A stretch of 64,000 bases of DNA. Source: Streptomyces armeniacus (GTDB lineage Bacteria; Actinomycetota; Actinomycetes; Streptomycetales; Streptomycetaceae). The notes under the pieces are model-generated. The model saw only the letters and a program-made list of their open reading frames with translations, ran no database searches and was not told where the DNA came from. Positions 1-8,890 of the stretch are shown in pieces (position 1 is the first letter of the stretch; every line of letters starts with the position of its first letter). Where the stretch lies: contig NZ_CP031320.1 in assembly GCF_003355155.1 (NCBI RefSeq), forward strand, positions 606,369-670,368. Direction: 5' to 3'. The position numbers were made by a program, and so were the translations under genes.

Positions 1-29
1 GTGGGCTCGGAGATTGTTATAAGAGACAG
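1..29 (+). other. Illumina Nextera adaptor remnant at contig end
   Basis: These 29 bases match the 3' part of the Nextera Read-2 transposase adaptor (GTGGGCTCGG, then the Tn5 mosaic end finishing in TATAAGAGACAG) at 26 of 29 positions. The only difference is GTG changed to TGT at 15-17. The AT-rich stretch is foreign to the surrounding GC-rich sequence. It marks an assembly edge, so the GTG at position 1 is not a start codon. Sequence trusted as genomic begins at about base 30. Confidence 0.95.
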
Positions 30-30
30 C

Positions 31-1272
31 ACCGGCCCCGCCCCCGCACCCGCCCCACGCGCCGCGTCCCCCTGGGGCGAGGCACGCCGTACGGCCGCCC
101 GCGCGGCGACGCACGGCATGCCCGTCACCCTGCCGCTGGAGGAGACGCTGCGGCACGTACTGGCCGCGCCCGTCGAGGCGTTGACCGATCTGCCCTCCTT
201 CGACACCTCCGCCATGGACGGCTGGGCCGTCTCCGGGCCGGGCCCGTGGGAGCTCACCGCGCCCGTGACCGGCGACAGCCGCGACGCCACCGCGGACCCC
301 GGCATCGTCGCCGGCCAGGACGAGCCGGAGCCGCTCCCCGACGGCCGTGCCGTCCGCATCGCCACCGGCGCCCGCGTGCCGCGCGGCGCCACCGCCGTGC
401 TGCGCAGCGAGCGCGCACGCGCGGGCGGTACGCGGCTGCGGCTCGCCGAGGACGCGCCGCCGGGCAGTGCCGAGCAGGGTACGGACATCCGCCCGCGCGG
501 CCAGGAGTGCCGTTCCGGCGACCGGCTGCTCGCGTCCGGCACCGTCGTCACCCCCGCCGTACTGGGCCTGGCCGCGGCCGCCGGCTACGACCAGCTGACC
601 GTCACCCCGCGCCCGCGCGCCGAAGTGCTGGTGCTCGGGGACGAGTTGCTGCACCGCGGACGGCCGCGGGACGGGCGCATCCGGGACGCGCTCGGCCCGA
701 TGGTCGGGCCGTGGCTGGAGGGACTGGGCGCCGACGTCGTGGCGACGCGGCGGCTCGGGGACGACGCGGAGGCGCTGTACGAGGCGGTCACCACGAGCAC
801 CGCCGACCTGATCGTCACCACAGGCGGTACGGCCGCGGGCCCGCTCGACCACGTCCACCCGACCCTGCGCCGGGTGGGCGCGCGGCTGCTGGTCGACGGT
901 GTGGAGGTACGCCCGGGGCATCCCATGCTGCTCGCCGATCTGCGCGGGCGGCACCTCGTGGGCCTCCCCGGCAACCCGCTGGCCGCCGTCTCCGGACTGG
1001 TCACGCTGGCCGGCCCGGTGATCCGTACGCGTGCGGGCCGTGCCGCGCCCGCGCCCGTACGCGCCGCCCTCACCGCGGACGTGTCCGGGCATCCGCGCGA
1101 CACCCGGCTGGTGCCCGTCGAGCACGGCGCGGACGCGGTGGGGGCGGTGCCGCTGCGCTACACGGGGCCTGCCATGCTGCGCGGTATCGCGGCGGCCTCC
1201 CACCTGGCCGTCGTACCGCCGGGCGGCGCCGCGGCGGGCACGCCCGTACAGCTTCTGGAACTTCCCTGGTGA
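31..1272 (+). CDS. Molybdopterin molybdotransferase MoeA-like, 5' truncated
   Basis: This is the MoeA-type enzyme that inserts molybdate into adenylylated molybdopterin in molybdenum cofactor synthesis. Visible signatures are SAMDGWAV near the N-terminus (about residue 60 of the remaining frame), a Thr/Gly-rich substrate loop VTTGGTAAGPLDHVHPTL and LPGNPLAAVSG in the C-terminal half, in the order expected for MoeA domains III, I/II and IV. About 413 codons remain, close to full family length, so probably only a short N-terminus is missing. The gene runs into the adaptor at the contig end, so the true start cannot be seen; the ATG at 118 lies inside conserved sequence and is unlikely to be the start. 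The canonical GGxSxG loop reads GGTAAG here, as in many actinobacterial paralogues, so it may be a MoeA-like paralogue. Confidence 0.85.
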   Translation, partial: TGPAPAPAPRAASPWGEARRTAARAATHGMPVTLPLEETLRHVLAAPVEALTDLPSFDTSAMDGWAVSGPGPWELTAPVTGDSRDATADPGIVAGQDEPEPLPDGRAVRIATGARVPRGATAVLRSERARAGGTRLRLAEDAPPGSAEQGTDIRPRGQECRSGDRLLASGTVVTPAVLGLAAAAGYDQLTVTPRPRAEVLVLGDELLHRGRPRDGRIRDALGPMVGPWLEGLGADVVATRRLGDDAEALYEAVTTSTADLIVTTGGTAAGPLDHVHPTLRRVGARLLVDGVEVRPGHPMLLADLRGRHLVGLPGNPLAAVSGLVTLAGPVIRTRAGRAAPAPVRAALTADVSGHPRDTRLVPVEHGADAVGAVPLRYTGPAMLRGIAAASHLAVVPPGGAAAGTPVQLLELPW

Positions 1273-1339
1273 CGATCGACATGCCGGCACCCGGCGCGCT
1301 CAGCGCACCTGGCGTACCGAAGACGAGGCGGCGTACCCG

Positions 1340-2407
1340 GTGAAGGCACGGAAGAAGCCCCAACGCGAGACGGCCGACCAGCACATCCTGCTGCCACGGC
1401 CCACGGTCGGCCCGATGGTGCAGGTCGGCCGCCGCCTGCTGGCCGCGTTCAGCGTGCTCTGGGCGACGGTCCTGCTGGTGTACATGGACCGGGAGGACTA
1501 CTCCGACAGCCACGACCAGTCCGTCTCGTTCCTCGACTGCGTCTACTACACCACCGTCACCCTCTCCACCACCGGCTACGGCGACATCGCACCGGTCGGC
1601 GACGGCGCCCGGCTCATCAACGTCCTGCTGATCACACCGCTCCGCGTCCTGTTCCTGATCATCCTCGTCGGCACGACGCTCGAAGTGCTCACCGAGCGCA
1701 CCCGCGAGCAGTGGCGCCAGACGCGCTGGAGGTCCGCCTTGCGCGATCACACGGTCATCGTCGGCTTCGGCACCAAGGGCCGGTCGGCAACCCAGACGCT
1801 GTTGTCCACGGGCACACCGAAGGAACGGCTCGTGCTGATCGACCCGAGCCACCATGTCATCAAGCTGGCGGCGGAGGAGGGTTACGCGGGCGTGATCGGC
1901 GACGCGACACGCAGCGACGTGCTCGTACGCGCCGAAGTGCAGCGCGCCCGGCAGATCGTGGTGGCACCGCAGCGCGACGACACCGCCGTACTGGTCATCC
2001 TGACGGCCCGGCAGCTGAATCCGCGGCTGCGGATCGTCGCAGCCGTACGCGAGGAGGAGAACGCGCCGCTGCTGCGCCAGTCCGGCGCGGACTCGGTCAT
2101 CACCAGCTCCAGCGCGGCCGGCCGGCTGCTCGGCCTGTCGGTGCTCAGCCCGAACGCGAGCTCCGTGATGGAGGACCTGATCCAGCAGGGCACCGGACTC
2201 AGCCTCAGCGAGCGCCCGGTCACCAAGGCGGAGGCGGGCCACTCGCCGCGCGACTGCGCGGACTTGGTGGTCACGGTCGTACGCGGGCACCGGCTGCTCG
2301 GCTACGACGACCCGGAGGCGGCGGCGCTCCAGCTCACCGACCGGGTGGTGGTCATCCAGCGGTCGTCGCCGGCACAGTCGGGCCCGTCCGGCGACTCGGG
2401 GCGGTAG
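1340..2407 (+). CDS. Potassium channel with TrkA-N (RCK) domain
   Basis: This is a 355-residue two-TM potassium channel subunit. TM1 lies at about residues 32-49, the pore loop carries the selectivity filter TTGYGD (77-82), and TM2 is at about 93-115. A cytoplasmic TrkA-N domain begins HTVIVGFGTKG (137-147), a Rossmann glycine motif for NAD or nucleotide, followed by a TrkA-C-like region. It probably assembles as a tetramer in the membrane. The GTG at 1340 was chosen because it sits just before a basic N-terminus and TM1; the open frame extends upstream but overlaps moeA. It follows moeA by 67 nt on the same strand. The KCh/RCK identification is strong; the gating ligand is unknown. Confidence 0.88.
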   Translation: MKARKKPQRETADQHILLPRPTVGPMVQVGRRLLAAFSVLWATVLLVYMDREDYSDSHDQSVSFLDCVYYTTVTLSTTGYGDIAPVGDGARLINVLLITPLRVLFLIILVGTTLEVLTERTREQWRQTRWRSALRDHTVIVGFGTKGRSATQTLLSTGTPKERLVLIDPSHHVIKLAAEEGYAGVIGDATRSDVLVRAEVQRARQIVVAPQRDDTAVLVILTARQLNPRLRIVAAVREEENAPLLRQSGADSVITSSSAAGRLLGLSVLSPNASSVMEDLIQQGTGLSLSERPVTKAEAGHSPRDCADLVVTVVRGHRLLGYDDPEAAALQLTDRVVVIQRSSPAQSGPSGDSGR

Positions 2408-2416
2408 CGTCGCCCC

Positions 2417-3424
2417 ATGTACGCGATCACGATTCCCGAGCCCGGCGGCCCCGACGCACTGGTCTGGGCGGAGGTTCCCGATCCCGTCCCCGGCGAGGGC
2501 GAGGTCCTGGTGGAGGTGGCGGCGAGCGCCGTCAACCGCGCCGATCTGCTCCAGCGGCAGGGCTTCTACGATCCGCCGCCCGGCAGTTCGCCGTATCCCG
2601 GCCTGGAGTGCGCGGGCCGTATCGCCGCGCTGGGGCCGGGAGTTCCGGAGCCGTCCGCGGCGTCCGAGTCCGGCGCGGGCTGGGCCGTCGGCGACGAGGT
2701 GTGCGCGCTGCTGTCCGGCGGCGGCTACGCCGAGAAGGTCGCCGTGCCCGCCGGCCAGCTGCTGCCGGTGCCCGGCGGGCTCGACGCGGTGAGCGCGGCG
2801 GCGCTGCCCGAAGTGACCTGCACCGTCTGGTCGAACGTGTTCATGATCGCCCATCTACGGCCCGGCGAGACCCTGTTGGTGCACGGCGGCGCCAGCGGCA
2901 TCGGCACGATGGCGGTGCAGCTGGCCAAGGCCGTCGGCGCGCGCGTCGCGGTGACGGCGGGCAGCCCGGAGAAGCTGGCGCGGTGCGCGGAGCTGGGCGC
3001 GGACATCCTGATCGACTACCGCGAGCAGGACTTCGTCGAGGAGCTGCGCGCCGCCACGGATGGCGAGGGCGCGGACGTCATCCTGGACATCATGGGCGCC
3101 AAGTACCTGGAGCGGAACGTACGGGCGCTCGCCCCCAACGGGCGGCTCGCCATCATCGGCCTGCAGGGCGGCGTCAAGGCCGAACTGCACCTGGGCGCCC
3201 TGCTGGCGAAGCGCGGCGCCGTCACGGCCACCTCGCTGCGGGGGCGTCCGCCGGGGGAGAAGGCGGCGATCGTCGGCGCCGTAAGGGAGCACGTCTGGCC
3301 GCTGCTCGCGGACGGGCGGGTACGGCCGGTGGTGGACCGTACGCTGCCGATGCGGAAGGCCGCGGAGGCGCACCGGGTGCTGGACGAGAGCGCGCACGTC
3401 GGCAAGGTCGTGCTCACCACCTGA
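2417..3424 (+). CDS. NAD(P)H quinone oxidoreductase, PIG3/zeta-crystallin type MDR
   Basis: This 335-residue medium-chain dehydrogenase/reductase lacks zinc ligands. The N-terminal GroES-like part contains VNRADLLQRQGFYDPPPGSS, characteristic of PIG3-type quinone oxidoreductases. The nucleotide-binding Rossmann segment reads GGASGIGTMAVQLAKA (about 156-171), followed by SPEKLARCAELGAD and DYREQDF, which favours NADPH. It begins 9 nt after the channel gene and may be co-transcribed with it. The ATG at 2417 fits the conserved N-terminus MYAITIPEPGGPD. Reduction of quinones or enals by NADPH in the cytoplasm is inferred from family. Confidence 0.9.
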   Translation: MYAITIPEPGGPDALVWAEVPDPVPGEGEVLVEVAASAVNRADLLQRQGFYDPPPGSSPYPGLECAGRIAALGPGVPEPSAASESGAGWAVGDEVCALLSGGGYAEKVAVPAGQLLPVPGGLDAVSAAALPEVTCTVWSNVFMIAHLRPGETLLVHGGASGIGTMAVQLAKAVGARVAVTAGSPEKLARCAELGADILIDYREQDFVEELRAATDGEGADVILDIMGAKYLERNVRALAPNGRLAIIGLQGGVKAELHLGALLAKRGAVTATSLRGRPPGEKAAIVGAVREHVWPLLADGRVRPVVDRTLPMRKAAEAHRVLDESAHVGKVVLTT

Positions 3425-3448
3425 GGCGAGGCCGTGCTCACCACCTGA
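3409..3448 (+). repeat. 16-bp direct repeat duplicating the stop region
   Basis: CGTGCTCACCACCTGA occurs at 3409-3424, where it ends the oxidoreductase gene, and again at 3433-3448. The second copy repeats the terminal codons and the stop just after the gene. This looks like a local tandem duplication by slippage. Confidence 0.8.
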
Positions 3449-3577
3449 CGGCGCCCGGTGGGCGCGGGGTTCGGGCCGGACGGGGGTCTTCCGCGGGCAC
3501 CTGTCCGAGATGCCGGGTTTGTCCATTCATGTGACGCTGGTTACGCCGTTGGACAGGCCCGGCACGGGAGGGATGCG

Positions 3578-4330
3578 GTGGTGGCTCACTCGCGTCGAAG
3601 TGGCAGTCGGAACGGAACCCGCAGGCAGGGCCCGGCCCGTGGCGTGCGCGCCACCCTTGGCGCGGCCGGTGCCCGCGTACCCCTCGGAGTCTCCGTACTG
3701 GCCTGCGCCGCCGTGCTGTTCCCCGTGCCGCACGCCGCCGCGGCCGACGAGGCGAACCCCGCGCCCGCACCCGGGCCGCCGTGGAGCCACTCCGGCTGGG
3801 GTGCCGCATCCGGGCCGGAGGCGTCCCCGTACGGATGGTGGCCGGCGCACGACCACCCCGGCGGCCAGTGGGACGGACAGGGCGCCGACGGGCGTCACGG
3901 CACGCATCCGGACCCGAGCGCTCCGTCACCGCACCCTACGGGCGGCGGCGAGACGGCCGCGCGTCACGGCACGTACCCGGGCGCGCAGCCGCACCCCTCG
4001 GGCGACAGGACCGGCACCGGGCACCACCCGGCGCCGGTCCTGTCCCCCGGGCAACCGGCGGCACCGTACGAGCCGCCCGCCGCGCCCACCCCGCCGCCGG
4101 CAGCGGAAGCGGAGCCGCAAGCGGAGCCGGAGGCCGAGCCATGGAGCCCCGCCCCGGTCGCCTCACCCCCGGAGCGGCCCGGCGACGGCGCCCTCGCCCA
4201 GCGGGAACAGCCCGGGTACGCGGCGGCGAGGCGCGGTGAGCCCGTACTGCCCGTGCTGCCGCTGGGCGCCGGGCTCACCTCGCTCGGCCTCGGCCTGGCC
4301 TTTCTGGCCCTGCGCCTGCGCCGCTCCTGA
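3578..4330 (+). CDS. Pro/Gly/His-rich secreted protein with C-terminal membrane anchor
   Basis: About 250 residues. The N-terminus is basic (RRSGSRNGTRRQ) followed by a hydrophobic stretch VPLGVSVLACAAVLF and a likely signal-peptidase site around PHAAAADE. The middle is low complexity, rich in Pro, Gly, His and Glu. The C-terminus has LPLGAG, a hydrophobic helix and the basic tail RLRRS, an architecture resembling a degenerate sortase signal (LPXTG/LAXTG-like without the Thr). GGGAGGGA (3566-3573) precedes tandem GTG codons at 3578 and 3581; either could be used. No enzymatic domain is visible. It sits directly upstream of bpa but shows no functional link. Confidence 0.65.
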   Translation: MVAHSRRSGSRNGTRRQGPARGVRATLGAAGARVPLGVSVLACAAVLFPVPHAAAADEANPAPAPGPPWSHSGWGAASGPEASPYGWWPAHDHPGGQWDGQGADGRHGTHPDPSAPSPHPTGGGETAARHGTYPGAQPHPSGDRTGTGHHPAPVLSPGQPAAPYEPPAAPTPPPAAEAEPQAEPEAEPWSPAPVASPPERPGDGALAQREQPGYAAARRGEPVLPVLPLGAGLTSLGLGLAFLALRLRRS

Positions 4331-4390
4331 CCCGCTCCCGGCCCGCGCCGGCCCGTTGCCGGGACTGGCCCGACGGGGCAGGTGGCCGGG

Positions 4391-4972
4391 ATGCAGAATG
4401 GGGGTATGACACAGCCGAGCAATGAACGGTCGCAGGAGAGTCCGCACGTCCTGGTCGTGGGGCCGGACGGAATGGCTCTCGGCAGTGCCGCCTCCAAGGG
4501 CGGCGAAGGTGAAGCCGACGAGCAGGCTGAGGTCCCCGTGACGGAGATGGTCGAGCAGCCCGCGAAGGTCATGCGGATCGGCAGCATGATCAAGCAGCTG
4601 CTGGAGGAAGTGAAGGCGGCTCCGCTGGACGAGGCGAGCCGCGTGCGGCTCAAGGAGATCCACGCCAGCTCCGTCAAGGAGCTGGAGGACGGCCTCGCGC
4701 CCGAGCTGATCGAGGAGCTGGAACGGCTCTCGCTGCCCTTCACCGACGAGGGCGTGCCGACCGAGGCCGAGCTGCGCATCGCGCAGGCACAGCTGGTGGG
4801 CTGGCTGGAGGGGCTGTTCCACGGCATCCAGACCGCGCTGTTCGCCCAGCAGATGGCGGCGCGCGCGCAGCTGGAGCAGATGCGCAGGGCGCTGCCGCCG
4901 GGCACGCTCCCGGACGACATGCCGGACGTCGAGGACCCCGGCCACGCGCGCCAGGGCGGCCCGTACCTCTGA
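4391..4972 (+). CDS. bpa: Bacterial proteasome activator (Bpa/PafE family)
   Basis: This is a ring-forming, ATP-independent activator of the actinobacterial 20S proteasome that feeds unfolded or Pup-less substrates. The conserved four-helix core runs from VTEMVEQPAKVMRIGSMIKQ through WLEGLFHGIQTALFAQQMAA. The protein ends GGPYL, the hydrophobic-Tyr-X tail that docks into proteasome alpha pockets; mycobacterial Bpa ends GQYL. Starts at GTG 4382, ATG 4391 and ATG 4406 are in frame. I chose 4391 because GGGGCAGG lies 9 nt upstream, whereas a G-run abuts 4406. The length of about 190 residues is near the family norm. It is followed by a strong hairpin and is convergent with a kinase gene. Confidence 0.92.
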   Translation: MQNGGMTQPSNERSQESPHVLVVGPDGMALGSAASKGGEGEADEQAEVPVTEMVEQPAKVMRIGSMIKQLLEEVKAAPLDEASRVRLKEIHASSVKELEDGLAPELIEELERLSLPFTDEGVPTEAELRIAQAQLVGWLEGLFHGIQTALFAQQMAARAQLEQMRRALPPGTLPDDMPDVEDPGHARQGGPYL

Positions 4973-5029
4973 GCCCAAGGCACGACTGAGCCCAAGGGCA
5001 CGACGACAGCGGTACGCACCGACGAGAAC

Positions 5030-5074
5030 GAGCGCGGGGCCCCGGCACACCAGGTGTGCCGGGGCCCCGCGCTC
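5030..5074. terminator. Bidirectional terminator between bpa and the PASTA kinase gene
   Basis: A perfect 22-bp inverted repeat (5030-5051 and 5053-5074) with its axis at 5052 lies in the short gap between two converging genes. There is no long T tract, as is usual in streptomycetes. The arms include GGGGCCCCGGCACACC and its complement. Confidence 0.88.
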
Positions 5075-5091
5075 AGTGGCGCTCGCGCGGC

Positions 5092-6795
5092 TCAGGTGCC
5101 GGGCTGGCCGGTGGAGACGGTCAGGTCGACCTTGTCCGATTCCGGGTCGAAGCCGTCCAGGTCGTCCGGGGTCTGCTCCAGCACCGCGTTCTTGCCCCAG
5201 ACGTTCTCGTCCTCGTACGTGACCTCGCCGAGCTTCCAGCCGGCCTTGCGGATGCAGTCCTTGACCGAGGCCAGGTTCTTGTACGTGAAGTCCGGCACGT
5301 ACACCTTGTCCTTGTCCTCGTAGTGCTCCCGCGCCTCGGTGCACTCCGTGGAGTCGATCGTCTTCGTCTTGTCCTCGCCCTTGAACTTCTCCTCCGGGGG
5401 CGCGTTCGTCCCGGGCTCGCCGCTCGTCCCGGCGTCGCCGCCGGTGGCGCCGGGCGGCGCGGACGTGGTGTTCGACGGCTTGTCGTCGGCCTTCGGGTCG
5501 TCCTCACCGCCGCTCATCGACACGGCGATGATCACGGCGATGACCACCGCGACCGCCACGACCGCGGAACCGATCATGATGGCGGTGTTGTTCTTGCCGC
5601 CGCCACCGTGCCCGCCGCCGGGCGAGCCGGCCGGCGAGAGGTTGTACGGCGGCGGGGTCTGCGCGCCGCCGCCCTGCTGCTGCCCGTATGCCGGGGTCGC
5701 GTACCCCTGCTGCTGCTGTCCGTACGCCGGCGTGGGCGGCGGCGTCGACGGGGCGTAGCCGCCGTACTGCTGCGGCTGGTACGGCTGCTGCACGCTGCCG
5801 GACGGCGCCTGCCCGCTCGCGTCCACCGGCGGGAAGACGGCCTGCCCGAGTCCCGCGCCGCTGGCGGCCGGGCCGCCGCTGATGATGATCGGCGCGGCGC
5901 CCGAGGCGGCGCCGGAGCCGCCGATGCGGTTGCACTCGTCGTGCATCGCCTCGGCGGAGGGGAAGCGTTCGTTCGGGTTCTTCTTCAGGGTGCGCGCCAC
6001 CAGCGCGTCCAGGGCGGGCGGCACCGCCTGGTTGATCGTCGAGGGCGCGACCGGCTCCTCCTGCACGTGCGCGTACGCGATCGCCAGCGGCGAGTCCGCG
6101 TCGAACGGCAGCCGCCCCGTGATCAGCTCGAAGAGCATGATGCCCACCGAGTACAGGTCCGAGCGGGCGTCCACGCCCCGGCCCAGGGCCTGTTCGGGAG
6201 ACAGATACTGCGGGGTGCCGACGACCATGCCGGTCTGCGTCATGGAGGTGACGCCGGACTGCATGGCCCGCGCGATGCCGAAGTCCATGACCTTGACCAC
6301 ACCGCGCTTGGTCACCATCACGTTGCCCGGCTTGATGTCGCGGTGCACCAGGCCCATTTCGTGGCTGACCTCGAGCGCCGCCAGCACATCGCCGGTGATC
6401 TTCAGCGCCTTGTCGGCGGGCATCGCGCCGAACTGCGCGACGTCCTCGTCCAGCACGCTCCGCAGGGGCTTGCCCTCGACGTACTCCATGACGATGTACG
6501 GCACCATCGCGCCGTCGATGTCGTCCTCGCCCGAGTCGTACACCGAGACGATGTTGGTGTGCGTCAGCTTGGCGACGGACTGCGCCTCGCGCCGGAAGCG
6601 CTCGCGGAACGACGCCTCCCGGCCGAGCTCGGTGTGCAGCGTCTTGACCGCGACCTGTCTGTCCAGCACGGAGTCGTACGCGAGGTACACGGAGGCCATG
6701 CCGCCCGCGCCGAGCAGACTCTGGAGCTGGAACCGGCCATTGCCGACGGTGCGGCCCAAGTAGTGCGCGGCACCCTGTGCGCCGTCGTCGCTCAT
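5092..6795 (-). CDS. Ser/Thr protein kinase with one PASTA domain (PknB-like)
   Basis: 567-residue membrane receptor kinase. The Hanks-type catalytic domain has the glycine loop GAGGMASV (29-36), Lys51 in AVKTL, catalytic HRDIKPGN (Asp153) and DFG (171-173). After a Pro/Gln/Tyr-rich linker comes a TM helix (around 390-412). The extracellular C-terminus contains one PASTA repeat starting VYVPDF, which in relatives senses peptidoglycan fragments or lipid II. The ATG at 6795 is preceded by AGGGGGAAG; an upstream extension has no homology. It is divergent from a second kinase gene, a pairing common in this genus. PknB has four PASTA repeats, so this is a reduced version. Its substrates cannot be told from sequence. 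Confidence 0.93.
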   Translation of the reverse strand: MSDDGAQGAAHYLGRTVGNGRFQLQSLLGAGGMASVYLAYDSVLDRQVAVKTLHTELGREASFRERFRREAQSVAKLTHTNIVSVYDSGEDDIDGAMVPYIVMEYVEGKPLRSVLDEDVAQFGAMPADKALKITGDVLAALEVSHEMGLVHRDIKPGNVMVTKRGVVKVMDFGIARAMQSGVTSMTQTGMVVGTPQYLSPEQALGRGVDARSDLYSVGIMLFELITGRLPFDADSPLAIAYAHVQEEPVAPSTINQAVPPALDALVARTLKKNPNERFPSAEAMHDECNRIGGSGAASGAAPIIISGGPAASGAGLGQAVFPPVDASGQAPSGSVQQPYQPQQYGGYAPSTPPPTPAYGQQQQGYATPAYGQQQGGGAQTPPPYNLSPAGSPGGGHGGGGKNNTAIMIGSAVVAVAVVIAVIIAVSMSGGEDDPKADDKPSNTTSAPPGATGGDAGTSGEPGTNAPPEEKFKGEDKTKTIDSTECTEAREHYEDKDKVYVPDFTYKNLASVKDCIRKAGWKLGEVTYEDENVWGKNAVLEQTPDDLDGFDPESDKVDLTVSTGQPGT

Positions 6796-7207
6796 CTGAC
6801 TGCTTCCCCCTTGGCGGCGCTGTACCGGCGCATGTCTGTCTCGATCGAGTGGCGATGGTCGCCGGACCCGCGACCGGCCGGGGTGACGCTCCGCGGCCGC
6901 GTCCTGCGGACAGGTCCAGTGATCCTGATACTGGCCAAGTCTGCCCCAGGGCTCTGACACGTCAAGCTCGTTGCCCGTTCCGTAACCGGATGCGCATCGT
7001 GTGCCCACACGCACGAGACACAAATCTCATTCAGGGCCCCACGGCAGGTACCGCACCGTCGCGGTCAGTGAACTTGCCAGCCGGAGCACGTAGCCGGTTG
7101 GATTACAGCTCCGCCCCGATCCCGGCACGCACCGCGAGGCGGTAGCCTCCAGGCGGGGGAGAGCGTACCCGACCGCACATCCCGCGGACGATCGACGGCG
7201 AGGACTG
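6796..7207. other. Divergent kinase promoter region, no gene seen
   Basis: This 412-bp gap separates two divergently transcribed kinase genes and must hold both promoters. On the minus strand a TTGACG element occurs at 6965-6960. On the plus strand a TAGCCT hexamer (7143-7148) lies upstream of the AGGA Shine-Dalgarno. No convincing paired -35/-10 elements, repeats or small gene were found. Confidence 0.4.
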
Positions 7208-8869
7208 ATGGCACAGACGCAAGCCGCTGGGGGCCCTTCGGAGCCCGACGCGACGGGCGGGTCCGTGGGCGGTTCCATGCCCGATTCGCCGGAGTTCTGG
7301 GGGAACAACGGGCTGGTCGGCGACGGCCGGTACCGGCTCACCCACCGGCTCGGCCGCGGCGGCATGGCGGAGGTCTTCGGCGCCGAGGACGTACGCCTCG
7401 GCCGTACGGTCGCGGTCAAGCTGCTCCGCTCGGACCTCGCCGAAGACCCCGTGTCCAAGGCCCGTTTCACCCGCGAGGCACAGTCGGTCGCGGGGCTGAA
7501 CCACCATGCGGTCGTCGCCGTGTACGACTCCGGCGAGGAGTTCATCGGCGGCAACGTCACGCCGTACATCGTGATGGAGCTCGTCGAGGGCAGCACGATC
7601 CGCGAGCTGCTGCTCAACGCCGAGTCGCCGCCCGCCGACCAGGCGCTGATCATCGTCTCCGGCGTGCTGGAGGCCCTGGCCTACAGCCACCAGCACGGCA
7701 TCGTGCACCGCGACATCAAGCCCGCGAACGTCATCATCACCGCCCAGGGCGCGGTCAAGGTGATGGACTTCGGCATCGCCCGCGCCCTGCACGGCGCCTC
7801 CAACACCATGACCCAGACCGGCATGGTGATGGGCACCCCGCAGTACCTGTCGCCCGAGCAGGCGCTCGGCAAGACCGTCGACACCCGGTCAGACCTGTAC
7901 GCCACCGGCTGCCTCCTCTACGAACTCCTCGCGCTGCGCCCCCCGTTCACCGGCGAGACCCCGCTGTCGGTCGTCTACCAGCACGTGCAGGACACCGCGG
8001 TGGCCCCGTCGCAGGTCTCCGACGCGGTGCCGCCGGAGCTGGACGGGCTGGTGATGCGGTCGCTGGCGAAGGACCCGGACGACCGGTTTCAGAGCGCCGA
8101 GGAGATGCGCGGCCTCGTCCAGTACGCCCTGCGGATGCTGCACGAGCAGGGCAGCCACACCGGCGGCCTGTGGAACACCGGGCCCGTCGGGCACGGCGGC
8201 GGCTCCACCCCGGCCATGGGCATCCCCGGCGCAGGCGCGCAGGGGCACCCGCACTCGGACACCTCCCAGATGGGCCCGCCGCTGCTGATGGGCCGGCCCG
8301 ACCGGGACGACGGAGGCTTCGACGGCGGCACCCGCGCGATGGGCGCGGACGGCGGACGCAAGGGCGGCGGCTTCAAGTACGCGCTTATCGCGTTCCTCGC
8401 CGTCATCGCCATCGCCGCCGGCATCTTCTTCGCCCTCGACCTGGGCGGCGGTGACGGCGAGAAGAAGGACGTGAAGCCGGACACCAGCACGTCCGCGCCG
8501 AAGGACGACGAGACCACCGAGGAGCCCTCGGAGGCGCCCAGCGAGACCGAGCAGGACCCGGGCACCACCACCGGCGGCGATGACGACGGCACCTGGGAGC
8601 CGGCCCCGACCGCGACGGACACCACGCCCACCGACGACACCGGTTCGCCGACGGACACGCCCTCGGACACCCCGACGGACCCCGGCACCAGCAACGGCGG
8701 CGGCGCCCCCGGCGGCGGAGGCACCAACACCGGCGGCGACCCGGGCGGCACCGGCCCGACCGGATCGCCGGACGACCCGGCAGGCGGCACCGAGGGCGAC
8801 ACCGCCGGCGAAGGGGACAACGGCGGCGAGGCAGGCGCGCCCGACACGGGCGGCACGACCGGCGGCTGA
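7208..8869 (+). CDS. Ser/Thr protein kinase, membrane-anchored, no PASTA
   Basis: 553-residue Hanks-type kinase: glycine loop GRGGMAEV (49-56), Lys71, HRDIKPAN (Asp169, Asn174), DFG (187-189) and activation-loop threonines in the TMTQTGMVMGTPQY segment. A linker leads to a single TM helix (about 390-412, YALIAFLAVIAIAAGIFF). The outside tail is Gly/Thr/Asp-rich low complexity without a recognisable sensor. The kinase domain is closely similar to the divergent PASTA kinase, suggesting duplication followed by loss or replacement of the sensor. ATG 7208 has AGGA four nt upstream. It probably phosphorylates cell-wall or regulatory proteins, but no target is evident. Confidence 0.92.
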   Translation: MAQTQAAGGPSEPDATGGSVGGSMPDSPEFWGNNGLVGDGRYRLTHRLGRGGMAEVFGAEDVRLGRTVAVKLLRSDLAEDPVSKARFTREAQSVAGLNHHAVVAVYDSGEEFIGGNVTPYIVMELVEGSTIRELLLNAESPPADQALIIVSGVLEALAYSHQHGIVHRDIKPANVIITAQGAVKVMDFGIARALHGASNTMTQTGMVMGTPQYLSPEQALGKTVDTRSDLYATGCLLYELLALRPPFTGETPLSVVYQHVQDTAVAPSQVSDAVPPELDGLVMRSLAKDPDDRFQSAEEMRGLVQYALRMLHEQGSHTGGLWNTGPVGHGGGSTPAMGIPGAGAQGHPHSDTSQMGPPLLMGRPDRDDGGFDGGTRAMGADGGRKGGGFKYALIAFLAVIAIAAGIFFALDLGGGDGEKKDVKPDTSTSAPKDDETTEEPSEAPSETEQDPGTTTGGDDDGTWEPAPTATDTTPTDDTGSPTDTPSDTPTDPGTSNGGGAPGGGGTNTGGDPGGTGPTGSPDDPAGGTEGDTAGEGDNGGEAGAPDTGGTTGG

Positions 8870-8890
8870 CCGGCAGCCCAGGCCCGTACG

